64,000 bases of DNA from Spirometra erinaceieuropaei (lineage: Eukaryota; Platyhelminthes; Cestoda; Diphyllobothriidea; Diphyllobothriidae). The translations under genes and the position numbers were made by a program. Positions 22,956 through 34,203 of the stretch are shown one piece after another; the first letter of the stretch is position 1, and the number at the start of each line of letters is the position of its first letter. The notes below the pieces were generated by a model. The model did not search any database, was not told the DNA's origin, and worked only from the letters and a program-made list of their open reading frames with translations. The stretch is from contig CACRXP010000400.1 in the NCBI GenBank assembly GCA_902702965.1, forward strand, positions 148,292 through 212,291, read 5' to 3'.

Positions 22956-23859
22956 CCGTCGGGAAATTTACTGGCACCAATAGATTCTGCTGTCCATGCC
23001 CGCTTTAAATTCATTCAGGGAATTATCGCTTCACGTTTCTCAAATCTCACGTGCGTTGCAATTTTTACTAATTTATTAAATGGCCTGTTTATAAATCAGT
23101 ACATTACATCTTCTTTTTTTCTTTTTTTACATTATTCTGCTGATATTGCGCGAACAATAAGCGTATCATTGGCCATCGTCGTACACAAATGCACGAGGAA
23201 ACCGGTTTTTACGCTATACACGCAAATTATGTTTTAAGTCACAAAGACTCGTCTGTTTTTTTAAACTACATTCAAGCTACCATTCTGTCTCTTCACCTTC
23301 GTCTGTGAAAACAAAAGAGGAATACTTTATAATGTTTCGTGGGTCAACAGATACCGCGCCGGCGGTGTCTCACCTTCTCTCCTTAAATATTGATCTGCTC
23401 AGATAATTTATGATGACGCAATTGTAAAGAAACTGGCCCTTCTTTCACAGTTAGCTGAATATCAATTATGCACAATCTCACAAAGCCTTTTATTTATTAT
23501 GATATACAACTGTTTGCATGTGTCCATCGAAATTGCATGGCCATCGGAATTAGTCGGTCTATCTCGGTTATTGTGGTTTTATTTCATTTTTATGGTTTTA
23601 TTTATCAATGGGTTTATTTCATTCACTCATACATTCCCGTGAATTATCTAAGTTACGAATACGACTGCCTAATAGTTGAGAATGCTGACGTTGTGGTTGT
23701 CCGCCACCTGCTCATCAATCAGACGCATCTGAAAATATGATTAAGGAAAGCATTGTCCATGTTTCCGTACGGACACAGATAAATGGGCGTGTACTTTATA
23801 ATAATACATCAGGCCGGTATTATTCATATGCAAGCATTTTCTTGTTCAGAGTCCCTGAA
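22956..23859. other. Possible upstream part of a LINE remnant
   Basis: Frames here are short and broken. Position suggests decayed LINE sequence ahead of the C-terminal block at 23,860, but I cannot support a domain. Confidence 0.3.
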
Positions 23860-24256
23860 AATGATGTATCCTTCATCAGGCATCTTAGTGTTACTATATC
23901 AGCAAATCGTCTTTCCCACTCTACATCGAACCACTTCTCAATAAAATCTGTAAACCTCTTTTATGACATTCGTCGTTTACTTTAAAAGCACACGTCTCCG
24001 CACTTGGTCCGGCGATTCATATATTCTTGCATTCTTCCACTCACCTCCATTGTTGGCCTGTGATTCTCGTGCTTTGCTAATGAAAGGCTTATTTCAAAAT
24101 GCGTCCTGTAAATGTTTGTTTGCCAATATTACTATACAGCTTTATTGCAAAACGTTCAAGCAAATTGCTGGTCGAATTCTGGATGACGTTACCCATCTCG
24201 CGCATTCTGAATTAATTTCTTCTAAGTCCTCTAGCCCTACGCGCCGTGATTTTTAG
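23860..24256 (+). mobile_element. Non-LTR retrotransposon, C-terminal end of ORF2
   Basis: The frame reads IRHLSVTISANRLSHSTSNH, then VNLFYDIRRLL. It ends ILDDVTHLAHSELISSK and PTRRDF before the stop at 24,254. This is the usual C-terminus after the RT in RTE/CR1-like LINEs, where a YLGV-like start, an R-R-L block and a final ILxDxxHPLH segment recur. The minus strand at 58,660-58,460 holds a related copy (YLAVSMSPNRFSHSTTRHFS). Several stops interrupt it. Confidence 0.5.
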
Positions 24257-24275
24257 CATACATCTTACGTCAATA

Positions 24276-24345
24276 GTAGCGCCAAGACGAGTCTCAGGAA
24301 GCAGTCTTGGAAAGGAGACACGATCGCTGGGATAAGAGCTTTATT
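24276..24345 (-). mobile_element. Penelope terminal-repeat fragment
   Basis: The minus strand reads AATAAAGCTCTTATCCCAGC, then GATCGTGTCTCC and GACTCGTC, matching the sequence just after the hammerhead motif of the 15-kb PLE (15,034-14,985). The rest of the element is absent, and a TATCTTATA-like low-complexity stretch follows (24,345-24,425). Confidence 0.65.
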
Positions 24346-24544
24346 TTATCTATCTTGTATATATATCTTATATGTCTTCTATGCATATACCTTATATATT
24401 ACCTTATATCGATATATCTTATGTGCATCGGCAGATCAACATTCTGCGTTGGTTGTCCTGTCACGCTATCTTACGCGTAAAAAGACAGAAACAACAAAAC
24501 TAAGACTGCAGCTATCACCGTAAGATGTATTCCTTTCAGTGTGA

Positions 24545-26570
24545 GCGCTTTGGCGCTTGACTAATTCCACTCATAAACTAAAGCAAACTCCGCTCTCTTT
24601 CTTCCCTTTTATAAATCATTTATAACCATGTGAGTATTCGGTTTCCATCAATCTGGTCATATGTTCAGTTCGGCAAGCGTGTGCGTGTACGTCAGTGAAA
24701 ACGACATGATCATATGAGCGTTGTAACATGTTTTTAGAACGCATTTAGCAACTGTCGTTTAAATGTCGCCGAAGTATTAATTCAAAAGCCCTGCATGATA
24801 ACTGCCGATGTTGCTCGACTATTTTGAATAAATAATTTGGTGAACACGTTAACAATTAACCTAAACAACTATGACATGCATCATATATTGGAAAGCTTTA
24901 GCGTACAGACAAGATTTGCATGTCTGGGCTATCACCGGTGGCCAGTTGAATGCGCCTCGGTAGCAGCCAAAGCAACCTGACTTTTGACAGGCTTCAAGAA
25001 ACAGAACAGGAAACCAAATCGGCGCTTGACAGACTGCTCTGACTGGCAGACCACATGGTCAGCACAACGTCTCTCAGTAGGTAGGGCGTCGTTTTTCAAT
25101 GCTTCCGTTGTTTTGGCTTCTTTATGAACACCACTGATTGAATCGTGTGTCAAATAGGGGCTTAGGCGTCAGCTTGCGTGAAATTAACAGTCGCAAAGTG
25201 TTCCTTCACCGCTGGAATAACAAGACGATAAGATGTTCGTGGTATTCCCACGTGCTTCCAAGGCGCGTATAATTTGCCTTGGTAAACCGGAGGGTGAGAT
25301 TAGTTTGCAAATTTCCGAGGGTGCTAGTGAAGTGGAGCCATCTGACCATCCTCAGTGCAAAAGTGTATGGTAACGCAAAACCACTGAACCCCCCATTCAT
25401 CAATGTTTTTGTTAACGGCTGTCAGAGGCAATCTACTCATCTCTTTCGTCTTTTTAGACTTTTCCTCAACTTTTGTGTATAATGAATGCGGCGTTGCAAC
25501 ACTACAATATAAGTTGAATTGCAACTAATCGCGTAAATGCTTATTATTTCGCCGTACGTGTTTTGGCCCTTGACTAGCTTAACTCGCAAATTGAAGCGAA
25601 TTCCCTTCTATTTCCTCCACTTAAAAATCCTCTATGGCCATGTGACTATTCATTTTCCATCATTTATTGATTTCAACATGTGTACGCGTGTACATCGGCG
25701 AAAACGACATGATCATATGTGTGTTGTAAATGTCATTTAGAACGCATTTTGGCGCGGCCGTTCAAATGCCCGTTAAAGTATTATTTCAGAAGCACTACAT
25801 GATAGCTATTGATGTTGCTCGACTCTGCTGAAACCATATTTTGATCATCAAGGGAAAATTTAACCCAAATATCTATGGCATGTATCATATATATTGGAAA
25901 GATTTGGCGTACAGCACAGATTTTCATCTCTAGGCTACTACCAGTGAACACCGATATTTGTTTCGGAAGCAGCCTTAGCAGCCAGAAGTTTGACACATAA
26001 TGCCAAATCTTGACTGCAGTACAGGCGAATCAGTGCTTGACAGACGTCTTTGACTGACCGTCGGCAGGGATAGCACAACGCCTCTCAGTAGGCACCAGTT
26101 TCCTTTTGCAGGGCCTCTGTTGTTTTTGGCGTCTTTTTGAACACCACCGATTGAATCGTGTGTCAAAGTGGGGCTTAGGCAACAGCCTTAGTGAATTAAA
26201 CAGTCGCAAATTGTTCAGACACCGCTGAAATAACAAGTCGATAAGATGTTCGTGGTATTGCCACGTGTGTCCAAGGCGCGTATAATTTGCCTCGGCAAAC
26301 CGGAGGACGAGCTTAGTTTATTAATTCCCGAGGGTGCTGATGAGGTGGAACCATCTGACCATCCTCAGTGAAGAGCATTAGGGTAACGCGGAGCCACCTA
26401 ACACCCATTTACTCAATGCTTTTTTATTGAAACTACCACGGCGGCTGTCAGAAGCAATCTATTCATCTCTTTTGTCTATCTTCACACGCAATACCATCTG
26501 CTCATCGGCTTTCTCTACCTCTTATGTTTTGTGTAATGAATGCGGCGTTGCAATAATACGTTGTTCAGGC
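24545..26570. repeat. Tandem pair of about 1-kb repeat A units
   Basis: Unit A1 (about 24,545-25,520) and A2 (about 25,545-26,570) align along their whole length. Landmarks in order are GTGTACGTCAGTG/GTGTACATCGGCG, GAAAACGACATGATCATATG, GTTGCTCGACT, GATTGAATCGTGTGTCAAA, GATAAGATGTTCGTGGTATT, AAGGCGCGTATAATTTGCCT, CCATCTGACCATCCTCAGTG and AATGAATGCGGCGTTGCAA. A third, partial, inverted copy is at 58,010-58,430. The minus-strand frames line up between copies (MTHDSISGVHKEAK against MTHDSIGGVQKDAK), so part may once have been translated. In both locations the block lies just beyond a LINE C-terminus, so it may be LINE 3' flank or a duplicated host segment. Confidence 0.8.
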
Positions 26571-26692
26571 GTCATTTTTTTGCCCTTCTGTCGCCGAAAA
26601 CTAACAATGCTGTCATTACGGAGATAATGTTATTTTCGTTAAATCATTCAAATTTCCAAAAACACTAGTTTTCGATACGTCAGAATAATTAG

Positions 26693-27010
26693 CTGTCAAC
26701 AATGGTCAATCGGTCACTTTAGAATCTGCTATGGAGAAAGAATTGAGATTTCAGACGGCCAACGTTTATATCCGAACTTTGGCTTTTTTTACAGAACGCT
26801 CGTTCAAAATATCAGATGTTACTCAAGCAGCTGTGACTTGGTAATCCGTGAATTCCCTATCCAGTATTGTTTACTTAGTGTTCAAAATCAGAACGTATGT
26901 ACTCCTTTTTAAGTTCTAGAATATTTAAAGTCCTGAATCATAATACCTACCTCTTGGAGACGTAGTGCTGCGGAAGACGTTTTGTATAAGTTGCTGAATA
27001 TCCTTGCTAT
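26693..27010 (+). repeat. Repeat B, copy 1
   Basis: Aligns with 30,545-30,880 in the same orientation. Landmarks are CGGAGAAAGAA/TGGAGAAAGAA, ATATCAG…TACTCAA-x-CAGCTGTGAC, GTATTGTTTACTTA, TTCTAGAATAT/TTTTAGAATAT, and GACGTAGTGCTGCG/AACGTAGTGCTGCG. Non-coding. Confidence 0.65.
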
Positions 27011-27307
27011 GTTAACGCTCAATGTGCTGTTAAAAAATTAAATCATTTTAATACTACCGAATAGGTCATACTTATTCGGTCGTCTGATCAGAGTCCACGT
27101 ACATATGATACGTTTGTAACAACCGTTATTTTCACTTTTTCAACGTCAATTTACAGTAAATTCTGGATCTTTCTTAAACTGGACCGATACAGAATGAGTT
27201 AATATTTGTATCTTAGCAATCAATTTGCTTGTACTGCATCAACATGGAATGCATCGCAGTCATTTCTTCATATAACGTGTTTGCTTGAAATATGATCATC
27301 TGGTAAT

Positions 27308-27556
27308 ATGTACAGTATGTTAGTACTATCCTAAAGGAAGTAATATTTTGCGTATCATTTGCAAATTATTTGCCAACAACTGACCGCAATCTATGCTGTT
27401 GCACATTGCAACTACTGTCACATGTATGCCCCCCCCCAGAGAAGCACATGCTCTTTACTTCAAAAATGTACATTTGTATTACGTTGGTACTATCCTTAAG
27501 AAAATAATCTGTGCGCATCATTTGCAAATTATTCGCCAGCAACTGACCTTAATACG
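27308..27556 (+). repeat. Diverged tandem duplication, about 157-bp period
   Basis: GTTAGTACTATCCTAAAGGA, then ATCATTTGCAAATTATTTGC and CAACAACTGACC, recur as GTTGGTACTATCCTTAAGAA, ATCATTTGCAAATTATTCGC and CAGCAACTGACC. A run of nine C (27,429-27,437) separates the copies. Confidence 0.65.
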
Positions 27557-28299
27557 GATTGCAGTACTTTGTGACCACTGCCTTACACTTGTGCTCCTCC
27601 AGAGCAACATATGCTATTAACAGTAAGGATTGTAAAAATATACATCGCCAGGAACGCCATAGTGATTTCCACTCTTATTTAATTGTCAATAAAATAGCAT
27701 GCACTAAATGTCGCCTGTTTTAAAACAAAACTTTGATATAAGTCAATACTGATAGTAAAAGTACTTTCCAAATTTGAAATAATATGTCTCGAGGATGGAG
27801 ATGCTAATTAAGTCATACCTTTCGTGTCTCGCGCGCATTAAACTGTGCCGTTATGTCTTTCACAATCTCCCCCACGTTTAAGTAAACATTGTTTTACAAA
27901 CTCGAGATAAATATTTTGCTTTGCGAAAATTCAATCCAAAATATTCATTTGCTTTATAGAATATCTTACTGATAATATTCCACATTATCAACAATAATGG
28001 AACGCGAATAATAATAAGGCTGCATCTGTCTTGTATATAAAAAATGTTTACTTATTTGTTGCATTCTTGAACTTGTTACATTCGACCTGAATTTATTGCT
28101 AATCATGCCTCAAATGTTTAAATAGCTGGAATTTTCTCTCTGCCCACTAAGAACATGCGAACGTCTAAATGGTGTTAACTTCATGCGTGTATTTTTTGTT
28201 TGGTACAAATGAATTCAATACATCGTCGGATGGTTTTTCGCTACTACACAAAAAACTTGTGTGAAAATTTACAAATGCCTACATACATTCAACCTCGCA
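27557..28299. other. No recognisable feature
   Basis: AT-rich DNA; nothing is supported. Confidence 0.4.
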
Positions 28300-28760
28300 T
28301 CAAACTGTCATTTGTCCAAACAATTGGTTTGCTTCATGTCGGTTGATGCTCAGGTTTGTTAATTAACCCAGGTATGCCAATTACGCATATTGTTCCTTCT
28401 TACATTTCCTTTTAACCATTTGTATAATTTGCCTTTAGAAATAACGTAAGCAAACTCATTTTTTGAAATTATCATGCACAGTTAGCAAAACTATCTATTC
28501 ATTTGTAACCTGGCAAGCATAACAAGAATCTCTGTTGAAAGACACGGACTATAACTTCGAAATTAAACCTATTCCCTCGTATTAATAGCGTGCGCATTTG
28601 AGGATAGTGACCAAAGATCCTCTATCGCTAGGATGGAAACACACGAACGGCTTCGCCACAGGAACAAAATAGTCGGGTCTAATGCATTTGCGAAGTCAAC
28701 CCATCCGTTATTTGAGTTACCAGGTCGCGCGTTGGGGACCGATGTTTGTTTACATCAAGT
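28300..28760 (+). repeat. Repeat R, plus-strand copy
   Basis: Aligns with the complement of 56,890-57,330. Shared blocks include TTCATGTCGG, TTAACCCAGGTA, GCACAGTTAGCAAAACTA, TTCATTTGTAAC, TCTCTGTTGAA, GATCCTCTATCG and a TTTGAGTTACC-like end. In both places a family-2 SINE lies further downstream on the same strand. Confidence 0.65.
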
Positions 28761-28947
28761 AGCTCAGGCTATTATAGCTGTGCTTACTTTGTGAGCTTGC
28801 ATTAGTCACTGCATTTATCGCTTATTTTTCCTTTGAAGTGTAGATGAACAAAACCACTTTCTACTAGCAGGTAGTTTTATGCATTTTAATAAGGCAAACC
28901 TTGCAAAAACGTTTTTCAAGTTAGTTATGCACCATTAATATTAAAGC

Positions 28948-29066
28948 AACTGTAAAAACTCGGCGCTTCGGTGGGATTCTAAACCACGCACGAAACCAGG
29001 ATTTAACTAATTGAGCTAAGAGCCTCCGCCGGATGATGCGTGTCTAATCACATTTGGGTCAAGTTC
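28948..29066 (-). mobile_element. tRNA-derived SINE, family 1 (decayed)
   Basis: The minus strand carries TTGACCCAAATGTGAT, the GGCGGAGGCTCTTAGCTCAA A-box region and a damaged B box (GGTTTAGAATCCC), then CGAAGCGCCGAG and the family tail. A plus-strand body piece (ATCTGCCAAAATGTCTATGA) abuts it at 29,080, as it follows the head at 56,147. Confidence 0.6.
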
Positions 29067-29199
29067 CCGTTTAAAATCTGCCAAAATGTCTATGAATTAT
29101 GTAAAATTATTATTTTCGACGTGGCCAAGCGACATTATGACAATCGGGACTATGCAATCGTGGAGAAGACGTTCATCGATCGCAACCTACAAGATAACC

Positions 29200-29460
29200 G
29201 GCGCGTGGCCTCGTGATTAGTAGCGATCGACCTTTAACTAACAGGTCGCCAGTTCGAGCCCTAGATGGTCCGCACTGCGGGGTAGGATATGACTGACTGA
29301 TGACTGCCAAAAACCCAGAAATGGCCATTCGCCTCTCTCTTGTCTTTGTCGGTATTTAAATTCTGTCTATATCATGCACCGCTGTGCGGTTGTCTATTTG
29401 ATATGAGAGCGAGCCCTAAGGCACAACGGAACGAGTGAGTTCCATAAAAAGGTTTTGTGA
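29200..29460 (+). mobile_element. tRNA-derived SINE, family 2
   Basis: A tRNA-like head with GTGGCCTCGTGATTAGTAGC and B box AGTTCGAGCCC (29,251-29,261). The body has TCTCTTGTCTTTGTCGGTAT and GAGCGAGCCCTAAGGCACAA. The same body occurs inverted at 56,625-56,885 and in pieces at 54,430-54,595 and 37,869-37,920. The head does not fold into an intact tRNA. Confidence 0.6.
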
Positions 29461-29923
29461 GTGTCCTACCTGCCGCAATATGATATTTTTGCGATCGCGC
29501 CTGCTAATTCTATGCAAAGGTTTTAGTAACCGATGACACTTGCAGCATGTGACCTTATGAAAGTTAAGCCTCCTTTAATTTAATCAATTAAAATCCTGTC
29601 TCTCTTATTGGATTCCATCAAAAAACCTCAAGTATACCATGAATCTCATGAGTCCTTGAGACAATGTTTTGGAATTTATCCTCCGATTGTGGGTAAGTGA
29701 CAACCGCCGTACACTAATTTTTAAAGAATATGCAGCTGAAAATTTAATTTAAACACAGTGTGTAAATAATATTTGTTTTTTCATACTTCAAAAGGCAATT
29801 TGGCGAGCATAAATTTGCTTTCGATAAATTCTCTTCAGGCCTGTACAGTTATATGGCTATTGAAGTAATGAATGCAAAAGATACGGGCAGATAGATAATT
29901 AATCTGTAGCTTGGGTTTGGAGA

Positions 29924-29947
29924 GGGGAGGGTAGTGGAGGGGGAGGG
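29924..29947 (+). other. G-quadruplex-type G tract
   Basis: Four runs (GGGG, GGG, GGGGG, GGG) separated by loops of 1, 7 and 1 bases satisfy the usual G3+N1-7 rule. It is isolated in AT-rich DNA, followed by a T7 run. No gene starts nearby. Confidence 0.6.
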
Positions 29948-30544
29948 TTTTTTTGCATAAAAAAGCTAATACATATAGCGACGAAGTCTACCAACTAACA
30001 ATTAATTTACTTACGTTTTGGAAATTTTGACCTCTTTCAAAACGACAATTGGAAGCATCACAAAACTCCCTTATGTATTTTTGTTATGCGCTCAAATCTT
30101 TCAAATCTGTAATTAATTTGCATAGATGTTGCATCAATGAGTTAGTGTCAGTTAGCAAGTGATTTACAATCATTCGAATATGTTGGTATATTTCATGAGT
30201 GAGCTCATCACCTGTAAATATGAAGTTTACTTTAGTATGACCGTCTTTTAAAACCATTTCGTTATATGCCGTATAGAATGGCGTGTTTGTAATGTCAGTC
30301 CTTTTTGGTGCTATATGTTGCTATCTTAACACTCGCAGATACGAATGCACGACGACTGTTCATGATGATAACAATATTTATTAGCATCGTTATTTTCAGT
30401 GGGCCTTTGAGTCTTGCGTCTGCGAACGTCAATGGCGTTTATACTGTTTTGTACTTACAATTAAATAGCTTGGCATGCGGTTCAAATGCGGCATTCAAAT
30501 GCAGCTGGTCTTCCTTGTATAGCCACCTGCCGGAAGTACTGACG

Positions 30545-30880
30545 CCTGCACTCGCACTGCCTCTTACTTTGGCTACGGAGAAAGAAATGAGATTTTCGGA
30601 TGGCCTCGTTTATATTCTGAGTTAGGATTTTTTTCGTCTTCAACGAAATGCCCATTCAAAATATCAATTCCTACTCAACCAGCTGTGACCTCGTAATACG
30701 TTGCTTGCTTAGTTAGTATTGTTTACTTACTGTTCAATATCAGGACGTAGGAAATCATCATTAAGTTTTAGAATATGTGAAATCCTGAACCTGGCCCCGT
30801 ACCCTTTCTAAACGTAGTGCTGCGTAAAACGCTTTGCGTAATTTTCTGAATATCGTTAATGCCTGCCAACTGACACTTTT
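30545..30880 (+). repeat. Repeat B, copy 2
   Basis: Partner of 26,693-27,010, about 3.85 kb away in direct orientation. The 3' part of the ORF at 30,305-30,625 lies inside it, which argues against that ORF being a real gene in its C-terminal half. Confidence 0.65.
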
Positions 30881-31886
30881 AAACTCACGGTCGTAATTTA
30901 TTCATTGTATTGGAATATATTGCCGAAACTGGTAACATGTTAGCAGGCATGCAATTAAATAACAAGTCGAAGTACATACGTCTTCGTAAGCTATATTTTG
31001 CAAAGATATCCGCACACAAAGTGATTATTGCTAAAAATAGGAGATGAGGATCCCACTTTGGCGCGAATGTATTCAACCAATCGACGAATGTCTTTCCATT
31101 CAAAATAGATGCGTGTTACCAGTCAATGCGAACGTGAATAATTGTGAAAAGAGTAAAATGTTTTAGCAGAAAAACTTGATTCCAAAAAACCAAAGGATTA
31201 TTACCCATCGGTTAAAGATGAAAACTATCTGTGACCAAATTATTCCGGAAAAAAATAACTGCGTTTTTCAAACATATGCAACAAAGTTAATGATATCAAA
31301 CGAAACTGCCACATTTAAACCGACACTGTTATTTCAACGGATGATGCATTTCGAAACATACTAATTAGAATCTGCAAGGAAGGCTATATTCCACACAATG
31401 ATTAAAAATCTCTGACATTCTCCATCAATAACCTGTTATGCAAAAAATGTGCACTATCAAAAAAGTGTCACAGGAGCAAGTGTTTATGTATTCCAGGAAA
31501 CATAATAATATTTTTTACTGCTATGCGAAAACTGTCTTGCAAAGCAACTACAAAAATACTACATTATTTATATTTTACTAACGATAACTATCACTAATTG
31601 CATGAGTCAACTCGTACACATGTAATTTAAATGTGGCAAATTAGTAAAAAAACATTAAAAATAAAGGCTTACAAGCACTGCAGAGCCCGTACACAGTCGA
31701 CCCTTCCGAGGTAACCGGGGTGAGTGCTGGATGATCTGTGCTGATACAGCGATGACACTCATTCTAAACGGTAAACAAGATGAAAATAGGTTATTTAAAC
31801 AAGTCAAGTGCAATTAAAATTTTCGTGCTTAGTTTGTTGAGTCGCTTTTTTAATAACGCATGAAATTTACGACTTTGTGTACTTAC
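30881..31886. other. Presumed downstream or intronic DNA
   Basis: No exon was recognised on the minus strand downstream of the signal-peptide exon at 31,887-32,075, although its donor implies one. Confidence 0.35.
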
Positions 31887-32075
31887 AGTACTGTTTGCGT
31901 AAAAAACGGCCACGAATCCTCCTAGTGTTACCCACTCCGTGCATTCTTCGTATGTACATGTGAGAACACCGCCGGACGCACTGCACTGGTCCATTTCTAA
32001 TTTCAAATCTCGGCCCATGCAATATTGTTCTGCATACACTTGTCTAAGGCACCAAACTATCATGAACCAAAACAT
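31887..32075 (-). CDS. First exon of a small secreted Cys-containing protein (predicted)
   Basis: The ATG at 32,075 opens a signal peptide, MFWFMIVWCLRQVYA. The mature part has four Cys in the pattern C-x11-C-x8-C-x4-C (EQYC…DQC…LTC…EEC), then TEWVTLGGFVAVFYANST. The frame meets a strong GTAAGT donor at 31,886-31,881, giving a 189-base exon ending in phase 0; an earlier GTAACA donor after EW is possible. A TATAAATA box lies 33 bases before the ATG, so the leader would be only a few bases, which would also fit trans-splicing. The Cys spacing differs from the module gene at 2.7 kb, so it need not be the same family, although the promoter core is shared. Later exons were not found and no function is assignable. 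Confidence 0.4.
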
Positions 32076-32107
32076 GGTTTTGTCTGGTCATGTTGTTTTG
32101 CTCAACC

Positions 32108-32115
32108 TATTTATA
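32108..32115 (-). promoter_or_regulatory. TATA box ahead of signal-peptide exon
   Basis: The minus strand reads CGGTATAAATAGG. The 11-base core equals that at 2,661-2,671 on the plus strand (CGGTATAAATATAGG), which also precedes a signal-peptide exon. Confidence 0.5.
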
Positions 32116-34203
32116 CCGTAAGAAATTTTTGAAAGAAAAGATACAATTTTAGGGAAACTTTTTCAACTTCAACTACGCGCAACATAAGACAAAAGCAGGG
32201 GCTCCATCTACATTGCGCCAATATGCATGCATAGTTTCGCGTGGCCATTATCAGGGTAACCATAGAAATTGGCGCCGCATTTTTTTTTCGCGGAACGTCC
32301 GTACATATTTTATACCATGCTATCCTTTGATGTACCTTGCTTATTTGTTTGGCAGGCAAGCGTCGGGTCCCTGTAACATTTGTAAAAATGCTAAAACGAA
32401 ATTTCCTTAATTTTCAAAACATTAAAGTTTTAGCACGCACATCTATTTGCATCTGTTACTATAAGAATCAAATGAGAATATTAATCGAAGTCTAATAACG
32501 AAATATATTTTCTGCAAATATTTCCATCTAAAATGCAACAAAAGTATGTGATAAGTTGTTCGCTATGTAATGAAACCTATATACTATCAATCTGAGGTGA
32601 AGTATTTGCTCAGGCGTTCCCAAAGATCACTTTCTAGGGCGTTGACTGGCAGTGTTCTGCTTGGAAAACAGCATAATTTTACTGCTGATGCAAAATCTCT
32701 TTGAAATAGATACAAGGCGATTATTATATCTTAGATGAAATAACATACATAATACATCATACATTTAATCGGTATGAATATTAAAGAAGAAATCCCAGAA
32801 AAAGGCCAAATCATAAGTGCTATTTTCAATTATCTAACTTCTTCTCTACTGGCCTGCTGATCACAATATTTAGAATGAGTTTGCACGGATGGAAGAACAT
32901 TATTTTTGTTTATGTCGAGACTGTCTGCCACCACATAAGCTTGTCCACTTTTTCATCAGTTACTCCTGGTGCCACCTAAAGCAGTTCGGATTGAACAACT
33001 GTCAGAGCAACTCTATTATACAAGTGAGGAGTGAGGAGTCGATATAGTGGCTGGTTCAGAAAATAGAGTCCGGGGACCCTTGTGATACAGGCGATGTGTT
33101 AATGGTATTTTGGACAGAAGGAAACTCGGCAGTTAAGGGGTTCAATGGAATGCGTGGAGAAAAAAGCGCATTGCTGTTGTATGTTTTTGAGGTCTATCAA
33201 GCTACAGAGTCAGATAGTATAATCTGGAATGGGCGAATTGGTACGCGTACATTGGTGGAACATTAATTCCTCCACAGGGGAGGCTGCTAGCAGCAAATAG
33301 GCGATTTGCCAAACACAGTTTTAATTCAACTGCGCTGGCGGTGAAACAAGACTGCTACTGAATCCGCACTTCACTCTCGGAGTGAAACACATCGTAGTGA
33401 GCCAACGGAATGCAGAAATAGTGTGTACGTTTGTAATAAAACTTGAGAGCAGCGTTAAAGGCAGTCTTTCGGCAACAACCAGCAAGGGCATATTTTAATA
33501 TTCCCAACCAGCCAGATAGCACTTAAACCGCATAATATATATTTTCAGCATTTAATATCGCACATGCAACCAAATGTCGATATTTGCGGAAACAATCCTC
33601 ACTCACTGCGTTATCTATTGCTATTGGTAAACTACGTGTGCTACTAAGTTATCATATGACATATACATTAATCAACGAAAATCATGGAGGGCATGCTCAA
33701 AGAAGCCTAATCGGACAAAGACCGTCATGCGGATATTGCAGATAATAGTAGCATTAAATATATTCGATGCACCTAAGTGTTAATACTTGGACACTGTCAC
33801 CACTAATTCAAATATATTCTTGACGAACAGGTTACTGGAAAGAGTGAGTGAACATAACGGTTCGACGAAATTCGTAGTCTCTATATGGTACTCCTTGTGC
33901 TATGCGACGAAACGCACTGTTAAAAAAACATTCAAAGGTGCTAGCATGGGATGGCAAAAAAAGATGATATATGTTACATCATTTCCTCAAATGCGCGGCC
34001 GAGTGACCTGTACAAGAGCCAATAAAGGCTGATAAGTCAGTTTAGGTAACCCAAGTGTCAAGAACACTGACAAGTTTCGGGGTGCTTATTTATTTTAAGA
34101 AATTAACTTTAAGTTAAATCTTAGATTCTTAACGAATTGAAAGATTTACCCAAAATAAACACAGTTTTCGATCGTTAGCGCCGGAAAGGCGTGGCTATAA
34201 TGA
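32116..34203. other. No supported gene
   Basis: No repeat partner or domain is recognised. Confidence 0.4.

Noticed and set aside
27429..27437. Run of nine C, and the run of nine G at 36,258-36,266
   Set aside because: Single homopolymers, possibly of uncertain length in the assembly, with no associated feature.
30305..30625. A 106-residue ORF with a signal-peptide-like stretch (MMITIFISIVIFSG…ASA)
   Set aside because: No convincing donor in phase 1, and the C-terminal half lies in dispersed repeat B, so it is probably a chance frame. A degenerate TATA at about 30,269 is not enough.
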